NCBI GenBank assembly: GCA_015179125.1
Contig: WHVA01000210.1
Coordinates: 62,001 to 126,000, forward strand
Source: Gautieria morchelliformis
Taxonomy: Eukaryota; Basidiomycota; Agaricomycetes; Gomphales; Gomphaceae
Direction of reading: 5' to 3'
Length of the DNA: 64,000 nucleotides
How positions within the stretch are numbered: position 1 is the stretch's first letter; each line of letters begins with the position of its first letter. Shown here in pieces: positions 35,515 to 45,777 of this stretch. Position numbers and translations under genes: made by a program. The notes beneath the pieces are model-generated. The model ran no database searches. It was not told where the DNA came from and saw only the letters and a list, made by a program, of their open reading frames with translations.

Positions 35515-36868
35515 ATGATGCCCCCCAAAGATGGGATGGACGTTGACCCGTCAACATCCACAACGCGAACAACGGCCCCGAGACAAGGGGCCGCAGACAT
35601 TCTCCATGCTCCAGTAGACCAGGAGCACTGGATGATCGTGGGATGGGAGGACGCCCTCGCCATCGTCCACCCGGACGATTGTGCAACATGCGCGGACTAT
35701 GCCGCGCACCTGAGGGCCGCGACCGGCACCCACAAGGTCAAATTGCGGGATGAAGACATCGGCGACGCTGTCAATGCAGCTTGGGGATGGCTCCCAAGGG
35801 GCATCGTGCATGACGCGTGAGAAGAGCCCCTCCGGGACGTCCACGACCTTAAAAAAGAGGTCAAGGAGCTGGAACACGTGGTCAAGGACCGCGACGACGC
35901 ACTCGCAACCAAGTGCGCCAAGATCAAGGAACTGGAGCAGCAGCTGAGTGCAGCCCAGCTCCAGGTTACCCTGGTCCACGCTGCCTCAAAAAGGCCGCGA
36001 CATGACCTGGCCACGGACCCAGTGGCCGGGCCATCTTCACCTCGCGCGACGGTGCCGTTGCCGGTGCGCGCAACATCGGGGCTAGCATCCCAATTGTCGG
36101 CGCCGACTCCGACCACGACGACGACGGAAGGGCAGAGCGCACCTTCCAACTCTGCATATGGGGTCCCAGATGGATGGGAGTCTGACTCGTCCGTCTGGAA
36201 GACGTACGACCCCGAAGGGGCACAGCGGCTGGCAGAGCAGCCAAAGAAAAAGTGCAAGAAATTGCTCGGCTCCCCCACACCGTCAATGGGCTAGCCATTG
36301 CGAAGCAAAGCGCAATCAGCGCTTACCTAGCGGCGTCATCGTCACACACCATCAATGACCCCGCCCTTCAGCGGCGGGTAGCACAGGTCGAGGCCCAGTA
36401 CATCGGGCCTGGCGTGGCCCTGCCTCCGCCGGCGGGGACAGTTCACCCTCCCTACCTGGGGGAGGGACTGATCATCCCACTCGGAGATCCACCGATCTCC
36501 GAGATGGGCCTCCTACCACGACCAGTAGGAAAGGCCCAACAGCTTCTTACTCAATGGTACGACGTCTGCCCGCTCAACGACCCACGCTTCGTTGAACTCA
36601 TAGCGCGGGCAAAAGAAACGCTGCAGCTCGCGCGTACGCGTGAGATGATCGGCGTATTCAAACGCATCGAGCGCGAACAACGCGCTTGCAATCCCAAAAG
36701 GGATTGTCTCGTGATAGCGGGCGATACCCCGCACGACATCGCGGCCATTCTAAAGGGTTCACAACCCTGAAGGAATCCCCTCTGCCATCCATGACAACGT
36801 GGATGGCACCTTCAACCTAGACGACATGGACGTCTGGATGTGGTTGAAGGCCCTTGCGCCCCGGGTCA
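35515..36868 (+). pseudogene. Extra coding region 3' of pol, first part
   Basis: Between the chromodomain and the 3' LTR lies about 2 kb of plus-strand, GC-rich, coding-like sequence that is not part of the usual Ty3/Gypsy plan. It starts at the ATG near 35515 (MMPPKDGMDVDPSTSTT). It then shows a strongly charged heptad-like helix, probably a coiled coil (LKKEVKELEHVVKDRDDALA, then KIKELEQQLSAAQLQ), a Ser/Pro/Thr-rich linker, and a conserved-looking block with YDVCPLNDPRFVELIARAK and RTREMIGVFKRIEREQRACN. No envelope-like membrane segment is visible. Function unknown. It is interrupted by the palindrome at 36872 and is otherwise broken. Confidence 0.6.
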
Positions 36869-36871
36869 AAG

Positions 36872-39240
36872 CACTGGAGGCATGGCAAAATTTCTCAAGT
36901 CAGGAAACCCCTTGAAAATTCTATGGAAATTCCACGTTTCTTGAGAGTTTCCTAGGATGAGAAATTTAGAGGAAATTTAATGTTTTACAAGGGTTTCCAA
37001 AGTTCAGGAAATTGTATAAAAATTGTAAAAATATGGTCCAGGAAATCGTGAGGAAACTGAGTCCAGAAACTGACAGTTTAACCATGATTTCCTGTCTAAA
37101 GAAATCATGTGGAAATTCTAAATTTCCTCAGAGTTTTTTGGTACAGGAAAATATTAGGAAATTCTGCAAATCTTGGCAGGAAATCTTGTGAAAATTTTAT
37201 ATTTCTCTATGATTTCCTGACTCTGGAAATTATAGTAAATATTCAGTTTCTAGGAGGAGGAAATTCACAATATCTCAAAGATTTCCTGAGGATTTCCTGG
37301 GTTGGGGAATTGTCTAGAAATTGGAATAGTGTGTTGACCACAGTCACGTGACCTGGCCTCGTCTTAAATCATGGTTTGCTAGCCTTTGAAGGCATGGAAT
37401 TGTATTTTTTTTGGCTAGTATGATGGATGGGTTCTGACCATCATTATTTTCAACATTCGAATGGTCGATCGGTTGTAGCTGCGCAGGATGAGTCACCCTT
37501 TCCCAGGCTGAGGTGCAGTGAACTGCGGAGGTCATGTGATGTGTCTACAACCACCCATGCTTTGTAAGTATTTCCCAGGCTGAGTTACGGTGAAAGCCGA
37601 ATGGAAGTCCGCCAGAACTCAGCATGGGAAATCGAAGCCCAGCGTGGGAAAGGTTACTCATCTTTCGGAGTTACATGCGATTGGCGACTGTGAAAATTAT
37701 GGCGGTCAAAATGCACAAATATTATTTTGCGCGTGAAAATGGAACCGCGCGCCCCCTGGGTATGGGTGTCTATGGGTGGTTGTAGGCCACGAGTGACAAA
37801 TACGTCGTTCGGCCGTGCGCTTGCCATGTCGGCATGACGCACGAGTTAGCCAAAGCTTGCAAGCTTTTGGCTGGGTCGTGCGTTGTGCGTCATGCCGACC
37901 CGCCGAGCATCTGTCAAGGACAGTCTCACATTACTATTCTGTATAGTCGTGATTTCAATTTTCCATCACTACGCAAGTGTGCTCATGGAAGGCTAGCCAG
38001 CTAGCCAGGTGAATTGCAAAAAAGTCACTCATCTGATGAAATCCTATCGCTCAAGTTTCGACAGAGTAGATATGGGGATGCAGAGGTACAGTAATGGATA
38101 TGCAAGTGTGGATGTACGAAAGGGATAAGACAGCGTTGAGGTATGGCGCTGTACACTAATCTTGCGCCGGTCTTCGCGAGTCGCAGGAAGACATCGTAAT
38201 CGGACTGCAAGGAGATTTCATGTAAGGATGACTGGGACTTGTTCCACGTCCTCGTTTATTTCTTCATCACCTTTCCATGAACTGGAGGTATTGACCTTCC
38301 TCTTACTCGTGCACTGCCCGGATCTCTTCTAGAAAATCTGTGGGAAGAAGGGAGTGGGGTTGACCCCAGTTCGCCAAGTCTCGACGACACTCTGACTTTG
38401 GGGAGCTGTTGCCGGTGTACTTGTTCTCTGCTTCGCAACGTGCATTCCTTATTATTCTGGGGGATCCACACCAATGACAAGGGTGTCGGGCATCCCAACG
38501 GCTTCCACGTGCTCGTCCATTCTGGAAAAATAAAGCTTGTACGTGTAGATCCGTATGTTCTGCTGAGTGGGGAAGCGTCGAAAGCTAGCACAGTTATCCT
38601 TGCGACCGGATATACACCATCATAGAGCAACCTATTTGATGGTGCGTGAAAGCATTGACTTGTTCCGAAATGCAGCTGGGCTGTACTGTACTAATAGAGC
38701 AAACAGCGGAAGAGCTTGGTATAGGCCGACATCCCCACAAGGGAATCGCGCAGGGTACTCGGTGCACTGTTAGCTTTTCTTCTCCCGTTTTAAACGCGCG
38801 CGGTGTCCAATTTTCGTCGCGCGCGCGCAAAATAATATTTGTGCATTTTGACCATCGTAGAAAATCAAGGATGACCAGAATCTTATGTAGCGCCAGAAAA
38901 TCTCCTTACAATCATTTGTAAAGGTCCCATCCATCATTCTAGCCAAAAAAAAAAAATTCCATATGTACAAAGGGTAGCAAAACATTATTTATGAGGCGGC
39001 AAGGTCGTGTGTCTGTGTCAGAAAGCACCAGCGCGCGCGGGAACAAGTTGCGGTGGATCGCGCGCGCGCGCAAAATGCAACCGCGCGCGATCAGGATTTT
39101 TTGACTTGGGGCGCGGGCGTGGCCTAATTTTTGTGCACTTGGACTGCCATAGGTACCCGGCGCTGTGCTGTCAGCGCACACGTGCTCTGGTGCACATCGC
39201 TGTCAGCGCAGGCTTGCACTTGTACCGGCGCTGTCAGCGC
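36872..39240 (+). repeat. Left arm of the giant palindrome
   Basis: It has three zones: an outer 450 bp packed with AGGAAA/TTTCCT motifs (36890-37325), a middle of mixed sequence, and an inner part rich in GCGCGC runs (38805-39090). Within the arm, 37346-37430 is a diverged inverted copy of 38926-39010, and 37704-37733 of 38824-38853. Confidence 0.9.
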
Positions 39241-39374
39241 ACGCGTGCGTTGACAGCGCCGAGTACCAGCGCACGCCTGCGTTGACAGCGCCGGGTACCA
39301 GCGCACGCCTGCGTTGACAGCGCCGAGTACCAGCGCACGCCTGCGTTGACAGCGCCGGGTACCAGCGCACGCCT
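39241..39374 (+). repeat. 32-bp tandem repeats forming the palindrome centre
   Basis: Four units of 32 bp (39241-39272, 39273-39304, 39305-39336, 39337-39368; consensus start ACGCCTGCGTTGACAGCGCC) plus a partial unit. They are head-to-tail, not inverted, and form the only asymmetric part of the element. Confidence 0.9.
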
Positions 39375-41743
39375 GCGCTGGCAGCGCCGGTACAAGTGCA
39401 AGCCTGCGCTGACAGCGATGTGCACCAGAGCACGTGTGCGCTGACAGCACAGCGCCGGGTACCTATGGCAGTCCAAGTGCACAAAAATTAGGCCACGCCC
39501 GCGCCCCAAGTCAAAAAATCCTGATCGCGCGCGGTTGCATTTTGCGCGCGCGCGCGATCCACCGCAACTTGTTCCCGCGCGCGCTGGTGCTTTCTGACAC
39601 AGACACACGACCTTGCCGCCTCATAAATAATGTTTTGCTACCCTTTGTACATATGGAATTTTTTTTTTTTGGCTAGAATGATGGATGGGACCTTTACAAA
39701 TGATTGTAAGGAGATTTTCTGGCGCTACATAAGATTCTGGTCATCCTTGATTTTCTACGATGGTCAAAATGCACAAATATTATTTTGCGCGCGCGCGACG
39801 AAAATTGGACACCGCGCGCGTTTAAAACGGGAGAAGAAAAGCTAACAGTGCACCGAGTACCCTGCGCGATTCCCTTGTGGGGATGTCGGCCTATACCAAG
39901 CTCTTCCGCTGTTTGCTCTATTAGTACAGTACAGCCCAGCTGCATTTCGGAACAAGTCAATGCTTTCACGCACCATCAAATAGGTTGCTCTATGATGGTG
40001 TATATCCGGTCGCAAGGATAACTGTGCTAGCTTTCGACGCTTCCCCACTCAGCAGAACATACGGATCTACACGTACAAGCTTTATTTTTCCAGAATGGAC
40101 GAGCACGTGGAAGCCGTTGGGATGCCCGACACCCTTGTCATTGGTGTGGATCCCCCAGAATAATAAGGAATGCACGTTGCGAAGCAGAGAACAAGTACAC
40201 CGGCAACAGCTCCCCAAAGTCAGAGTGTCGTCGAGACTTGGCGAACTGGGGTCAACCCCACTCCCTTCTTCCCACAGATTTTCTAGAAGAGATCCGGGCA
40301 GTGCACGAGTAAGAGGAAGGTCAATACCTCCAGTTCATGGAAAGGTGATGAAGAAATAAACGAGGACGTGGAACAAGTCCCAGTCATCCTTACATGAAAT
40401 CTCCTTGCAGTCCGATTACGATGTCTTCCTGCGACTCGCGAAGACCGGCGCAAGATTAGTGTACAGCGCCATACCTCAACGCTGTCTTATCCCTTTCGTA
40501 CATCCACACTTGCATATCCATTACTGTACCTCTGCATCCCCATATCTACTCTGTCGAAACTTGAGCGATAGGATTTCATCAGATGAGTGACTTTTTTGCA
40601 ATTCACCTGGCTAGCTGGCTAGCCTTCCATGAGCACACTTGCGTAGTGATGGAAAATTGAAATCACGACTATACAGAATAGTAATGTGAGACTGTCCTTG
40701 ACAGATGCTCGGCGGGTCGGCATGACGCACAACGCACGACCCAGCCAAAAGCTTGCAAGCTTTGGCTAACTCGTGCGTCATGCCGACATGGCAAGCGCAC
40801 GGCCGAACGACGTATTTGTCACTCGTGGCCTACAACCACCCATAGACACCCATACCCAGGGGGCGCGCGGTTCCATTTTCACGCGCAAAATAATATTTGT
40901 GCATTTTGACCGCCATAATTTTCACAGTCGCCAATCGCATGTAACTCCGAAAGATGAGTAACCTTTCCCACGCTGGGCTTCGATTTCCCATGCTGAGTTC
41001 TGGCGGACTTCCATTCGGCTTTCACCGTAACTCAGCCTGGGAAATACTTACAAAGCATGGGTGGTTGTAGACACATCACATGACCTCCGCAGTTCACTGC
41101 ACCTCAGCCTGGGAAAGGGTGACTCATCCTGCGCAGCTACAACCGATCGACCATTCGAATGTTGAAAATAATGATGGTCAGAACCCATCCATCATACTAG
41201 CCAAAAAAAATACAATTCCATGCCTTCAAAGGCTAGCAAACCATGATTTAAGACGAGGCCAGGTCACGTGACTGTGGTCAACACACTATTCCAATTTCTA
41301 GACAATTCCCCAACCCAGGAAATCCTCAGGAAATCTTTGAGATATTGTGAATTTCCTCCTCCTAGAAACTGAATATTTACTATAATTTCCAGAGTCAGGA
41401 AATCATAGAGAAATATAAAATTTTCACAAGATTTCCTGCCAAGATTTGCAGAATTTCCTAATATTTTCCTGTACCAAAAAACTCTGAGGAAATTTAGAAT
41501 TTCCACATGATTTCTTTAGACAGGAAATCATGGTTAAACTGTCAGTTTCTGGACTCAGTTTCCTCACGATTTCCTGGACCATATTTTTACAATTTTTATA
41601 CAATTTCCTGAACTTTGGAAACCCTTGTAAAACATTAAATTTCCTCTAAATTTCTCATCCTAGGAAACTCTCAAGAAACGTGGAATTTCCATAGAATTTT
41701 CAAGGGGTTTCCTGACTTGAGAAATTTTGCCATGCCTCCAGTG
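39375..41743 (-). repeat. Right arm of the giant palindrome
   Basis: The mirror image of 36872-39240. One A/G difference was seen near 39381 at the inner edge; the remaining positions compared by eye were identical. Confidence 0.9.
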
Positions 41744-41746
41744 AAG

Positions 41747-42366
41747 GGGTCACATCACCACTCAGGGCAAGGCTACTCGACCTCTTCGGCTCGACGGACC
41801 AATGGTCAAGCCTCGTCGACGCCAGGGAGGTGCTGACGCCTCAGAGCACCACCCTGCGGCTCTCAATCACAGGCCCATTCCCTGTGGAGGGCCGAGCCGG
41901 CCCAGACATCCCACTTGCGGAGATCGCGAGATGGCTGGCCCGCTACGCGGGAGTCACTCGCGAGTGAGCGGCGTGCATTGAACATTATGTTCAACGCAGC
42001 ATCACCGGCGCAGTATTCAGTGCCGCCGCCCGCGAGGGCCAACAAAAGGTCATCGAGACCAGCCATGTGAGGGCTGCGGTGCCGCGACCCCTCACTCACG
42101 CCCAGCTCGACCAAGAGCTGGCGTGCTTTCGGCCCCCTCCTCAAACTGAGGACCCGGCCGTTGAGGCCATGCTCCGCGAGGACACAGGCCCCAGCACCCA
42201 AGCGGAGACCGCCGCTAGTGGTGAGGCTGACCAGCCTCACCCAATCACCACCGATGACGCGGAGGTGCCCCCGGAGGAGTCACGTGCTCCACCGGCTCCG
42301 TACGACGACAACGTCATCGTATTGGCCACTCTAGAGGACTCCCTCATGGACGACCTCTATGAGTAG
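41747..42366 (+). pseudogene. Extra coding region 3' of pol, part after the palindrome
   Basis: Plus-strand coding-like sequence resumes on the far side of the palindrome and ends at the stop codon near 42366. The final open stretch from 42067 includes PRPLTHAQLDQELACFRPPP and an acidic, proline-rich tail ending DNVIVLATLEDSLMDDLYE. It precedes the purine tract of the chromovirus directly. Function unknown; part of the same broken element. Confidence 0.5.
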
Positions 42367-42390
42367 TAGTTAACCCCTATAGTTGTCTAT

Positions 42391-42402
42391 AGAGGGGGAG
42401 GG
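42391..42402 (+). promoter_or_regulatory. Polypurine tract of the chromovirus
   Basis: AGAGGGGGAGGG lies immediately 5' of the 3' LTR, the standard position for the plus-strand primer of LTR retrotransposons. Confidence 0.9.
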
Positions 42403-42615
42403 TGTAAATGACCCGTGTATCTACATGTACATTAGTTATTACGTAATCCCAGTGGGCCCCTTAGGGACCCACTGTATAGTTTATGCGTGGGAACTGGCTA
42501 GTGGTCCAGATCGCATCTTACCCTTACACTGTCACTACGTAGCATCAGAATACCACACATTGGTCAAGTTCTGTCGTGCTCTTGTGACCTAAGGCTTAAG
42601 ATAGACATCTCTTCA
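42403..42615 (+). repeat. Chromovirus 3' LTR
   Basis: 213 bp, beginning TGTAAATGACCCG and ending CTCTTCA. It is followed by the CTTCT target duplication and then the right part of the YR retroelement. Confidence 0.9.
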
Positions 42616-43632
42616 CTTCTGCAGCTAGGCCCAACTTGCAACGATACATGGGGGCTGACAAGCAAGGAGTTTCATGGCAATCTCCATGGTTGATTTGGGT
42701 ACAGTGAGGAAGGTGATTATGTGCACAAGGTACTTCAGTCACTTGTGTTCGGGTATGGCCACAGAGCGTACTTGCAAGTCCCAGAGGAAACTGACATAAT
42801 TGGAGATAAAGGAATATATGCTGCCTTTGAGTGTCGCTGGGTGCCACGGCATGCCAAGTGGTAAGGTGATTGTGATTATAGTGTCGAGATTGTACAAGTA
42901 TATGTAAACTGTGGTGCAGTTCCATGTGGGGCCGATGCCGTGTGCTTTGAGTATGTCTGAAATGGCATTGGCTACATGGCCCTGAATGCCTCCTCCGGTC
43001 GCCACACCAAATGGGAGTCCATGGTCTATGTAGTAAAGGCCTCTCTAGTGGAGAATGATGTAACACTTATGGGCGGGAAGCACTGGTGAGTCCCAGTATG
43101 CCCTTTGTATGTCCATGCATGCAGCCCGTGTGCCAGGCGGTGCTGTGATGAGCTGGACAAGTGGAGATGTGTGAGCTACTATCGTCAATGCGTGGACATG
43201 AAGTGAGAAGTGAGGAATGATAGAAGAGGATGGTCATGGTATGGTCCTGTTCAGGATCATTGTGAGTGTGCATGTGGGGCTGCTTGTTCAAGTTGGCTGG
43301 ACCATTCAGTTTGTGTGTGATTCTTGGTGGTAGGTGACGGTTGTGGCGTTGTCTAAGGCTCCCTCACAGGTTTTCACTGTCTGCACTCATTGGTGATGAG
43401 CGCGAAATATGACTTGATGTGTTTCAGCCATAAGCATGCTGTGAGCCTGAAATAGTTGACTTGCCTGCAAATCCTCCTGATAGCGCTCCTGAAATGTGAC
43501 CAATAAATAATTTATGTCCGACGAAGGCTAGTACTGTACAAGACTTACGGGTCCAACATAGGACTACCATGGATGTTCCCACCGTCATGTTTCCTATGGC
43601 TCCCACATTTTAGCACACATATGAAGTAAGAA
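42616..43632 (-). mobile_element. YR retroelement copy 2, part right of the chromovirus
   Basis: The minus strand matches 4522-5550 of copy 1, including the RT block (GGGIQGHVANAISDILKAHG) and the region upstream. Together with 23452-23795 it is one YR element opened by the chromovirus. The recombinase end is missing. A broken fossil, older than the chromovirus. Confidence 0.75.
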
Positions 43633-44330
43633 AGCATGTAGGAAGAATAAGCACTATATTTCAGTTCTGCTTGCACTACAGCTAAATTACAGTACCAACT
43701 TGTACTGAAATTTATTCCCCCAAAAATAATTTCACAGGACTAAAAATCAGTACTATACAAGTACTGAAATTTAGTTACATGACAAAATGCAAAGTCAAAC
43801 AGTACCAATGACAAATTAACTTTTTTTTACCTAACCATGATCAATCTCCAGGTCCATGAACACCTTCTGTCGACGCCCCATGGTCTGTGGGAGTTTCATC
43901 TCGATGTAGCACCTCACTCATAAATTTGTGAAAAAGTAAGAATTCATTTGATACTCCGCCACCTTCCCACACCTCTTGCGTCTACCACCCTACCACCACC
44001 ACAACACCGACAGCACAACACTGTGAAGCTAAGTGGTAACAGGTATAACAGGCACTGGAGTTCCCACCATGGGAGAGCTAGCATAGCACAAGGCGATTCT
44101 TCTTGAGTGTCTCCAGAGGTTCATGGTTTTTTTACAGGTCATTTGTCTTCCTCATCTTCCGTCAGCTTGGGTTCAGTTCTCCAGACTAAGGAATTCCACT
44201 GATTGTTCCAAATTCTTACAATCTCTTGGCTGTACTTTGTCTGCTGTTTGGATGTTGTATCGGTGTTGAGACTTGGGGTCGATTCTCAGCTTTGGCTACA
44301 TGATGATGAGTGACCAAGTCTAGTTGAATG
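43633..44330. other. Non-coding sequence, possible diverged MITE
   Basis: The stretch 43673-43830 starts CACTACAGCTAAATTACAG and contains several AGTACTGAAATTTAG-like motifs that resemble the 266-bp MITEs at 45308 and 54151. It is too diverged to bound. No gene was seen. Confidence 0.35.
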
Positions 44331-44842
44331 CTACATGAGCATACCTAATTTCGCTTTGTAGTCCTCATCGGCTCTCATGAACATCACCTTCATGGAGACT
44401 TGAATACTGCTGAAAGTCTCATCATCGCCTGTCAGATCACCCTCACCATATAACTGCAATATAGCTTTGCCCTGTGTCACAAGTAAGAAATTCTTCATTG
44501 TGATCCACTGAGCTAGCTGTTGTTCAATAACCAGCTGTGATTCTTTGCCCTTACCTCCCACCTCAGCACCAGCATAGCAGGAGCCCTGCAAATGATGCTG
44601 GCTGACAGTCCTGCCATGTGATAAAGAGGGATACAGTGCCGCCAGTAAGCACAACTTGCATTGGTATGAGCGTCTTCAACTGTTTATTCATGGAGGGGTT
44701 GATATATGCGCTTGTGCAGACGATGCTGTCAAATGCACCGCTCACTATATCCGGGGCATCACTAGAATTGACACAGCTTGTGCAGATTGAGCCTATATCT
44801 CTGCGGCCAAATGTCCTCCACGTGGTGTCGTTGGCAATATAG
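44331..44842 (-). pseudogene. Unrecognised coding remnant
   Basis: Two minus-strand frames have protein-like composition (SGAFDSIVCTSAYINPSMNK, then KQLKTLIPMQVVLTGGTVSL at about 44590-44760, and ITMKNFLLVTQGKAILQLYG near 44450-44520). A possible intron lies between them. The family was not identified. Confidence 0.3.
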
Positions 44843-44899
44843 GTATGTGCTCATATCACCATTACAATATTTATATCATGAGCCACAAGTGTGCTGATG

Positions 44900-45030
44900 C
44901 AACGTCCAGTCTATATGGGTTTTGTGCCTCTGTAATACCTTATCACGTACCAGAACTATTCAACGTCAAGACCCGCAGCACACTAGATGAAAAGGTTGAC
45001 ATTTGGGTGCACATAGAGGTGTTACACTGT
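44900..45030 (+). pseudogene. Protein-kinase fragment, ENV7/STK16-like
   Basis: The plus-strand translation PYHVPELFNVKTRSTLDEKV followed by DIW matches the activation-segment end and helix F of a protein kinase (yrAPELf...DeKvDIWslG). The LFDVKTG..LDEKVDIW wording is characteristic of the ENV7/STK16 group. Only about 40 residues remain, the APE motif reads VPE, and the rest of the kinase is absent. Confidence 0.55.
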
Positions 45031-45307
45031 TCCTTCTGTCAATCTGATCATGTTTGCTCCCACTTTATTCCTTAGGATGTATGCTCTAGTCAAACTCATC
45101 ATTCCGAATGCGCTGAGTGTAGTGGTCGTTGAGGCCTCTTCCATATCCTGCACGGGAAACAGACTCCCTGACTTTGTTCAGGCTGGCGTGTCTGACTGAG
45201 TTTTAATCATTGATGTCGCTTCTTCGGCATGTCGAGTGAATTTTCCTTGTGGCCACATACTTCTCTATTTCCCTCCTGTTTCTGTCCAGTACCGGTTCAC
45301 ATATGCT

Positions 45308-45573
45308 CGCTAGGCAATGATGTGTGTACCTAAAAATTAGTACTGAATGTACTTTTTATTAGTGCTAAATAAGCTAGAATTAAGTTCTTTTTGAGCTAAA
45401 AAAACAGTACAAAGTGGGACATTTTCACTACTAGAAATCAGTTCATGGTCGAAGGGGCTGGGAATGCTTCGGGAGCTAAAAATCAGTGCTCAAGTACTGA
45501 TCTTTAGCTGTTTTTGTACTGAAACTCACGTTCCGTTTCATCTGATTTTTAGGTGCCCGCGTGTTCTGCAGTG
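45308..45573. mobile_element. CACTA-like MITE, copy 1 (266 bp)
   Basis: It starts CGCTAGGCAATGATG and ends TTCTGCAGTG. It is about 90% identical to 54151-54416, with exactly the same length. The ends read CACTAGGCAA and, inverted, CACTGCAGAA, hence CACTA-like. Internal AGTACTGA motifs recur in both orientations. No coding capacity and no clear target duplication. Confidence 0.7.
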
Positions 45574-45589
45574 AAAGAAAGATGATAAA

Positions 45590-45672
45590 AAATGAACGCC
45601 AGCCTTGCATGGGATTCGAACAGAAGAGGTCGATGTGCCAGAAGCGCATAGTCATTTCACACAGTCCGATGA
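45590..45672 (-). repeat. Second copy of the B-box-containing short repeat
   Basis: On the minus strand it matches 4430-4521. Here it is directly fused to the promoter fragment 45675-45777, whereas at 4430 it lies about 740 bp away from it. Confidence 0.6.
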
Positions 45673-45674
45673 CT

Positions 45675-45777
45675 TGGGTCATTCACGAATAGTTATCCTA
45701 ATGCACGACTGCGTTGAGTCCGATACCCTGAGAACGGCATTATAGAGTCAAAAACGTGTCAAAAACGTTGATACCTG
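45675..45777 (-). promoter_or_regulatory. Inverted partial copy of the zinc-finger gene promoter
   Basis: On the minus strand this matches 3574-3676 and 46962-47060 (TTTTTGACACG, CGGACTCAACGCAGTCGTG, ATTAGGATAACTATTCGTG). It breaks off before the TATA region, so it is a promoter fragment without a gene. Confidence 0.7.

Larger units (their letters stand above)
36872..41743. mobile_element. Giant palindromic foldback element with CACTA-like ends
   Basis: A 4,872-bp insertion flanked by the 3-bp duplication AAG (36869-36871 and 41744-41746). It starts CACTGGAGGCATGGC and ends with its reverse complement. The arms are 36872-39240 and 39375-41743, each 2,369 bp. Every base pairs with position 78,615 minus its coordinate across all stretches compared, without an indel, including 12-base homopolymers; the only difference seen is next to the spacer. 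No gene-like frame exceeds 124 codons and none resembles a transposase. CACT ends with a 3-bp duplication fit the CMC (CACTA) superfamily, so it would be mobilised in trans. Confidence 0.9.
23796..42615 (+). mobile_element. Ty3/Gypsy chromovirus with three nested insertions
   Basis: A plus-strand LTR retrotransposon bounded by two 213-bp LTRs and flanked by the 5-bp target duplication CTTCT (23791-23795 and 42616-42620). It spans 18.8 kb because a Tc1-like transposon, a solo LTR and a giant palindrome are inserted in it; without them about 9.2 kb remain. Parts in order: LTR, gag with zinc knuckle, protease, RT, RNase H, integrase with chromodomain, an extra 3' coding region, purine tract, LTR. 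The LTRs differ at about 10 of 213 positions, suggesting a middle-aged insertion. The coding region is broken by the three insertions and a handful of smaller lesions. Confidence 0.9.

Noticed and set aside
39241-39374. CRISPR-like array at the palindrome centre
   Set aside because: Directly adjoining 32-bp units without spacers.
37109-41506. Mirrored open frames in the palindrome arms, up to 124 codons (for example 38256-38630 and 39985-40359)
   Set aside because: They exist in identical pairs only because the arms are identical, have no recognisable domain, and partly run through GCGCGC or tandem-repeat sequence.
36872-41743. Palindrome as a fold-over sequencing or assembly artefact
   Set aside because: The left and right flanks are different, consecutive parts of the same chromovirus, and a 3-bp duplication flanks the element. 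Long reads would still be desirable.
23796-42615. Polinton or other capsid-bearing DNA element, suggested by the large size
   Set aside because: The size comes from nested insertions; the coding content is gag, protease, RT, RNase H, integrase and chromodomain, with no polymerase B or packaging ATPase.
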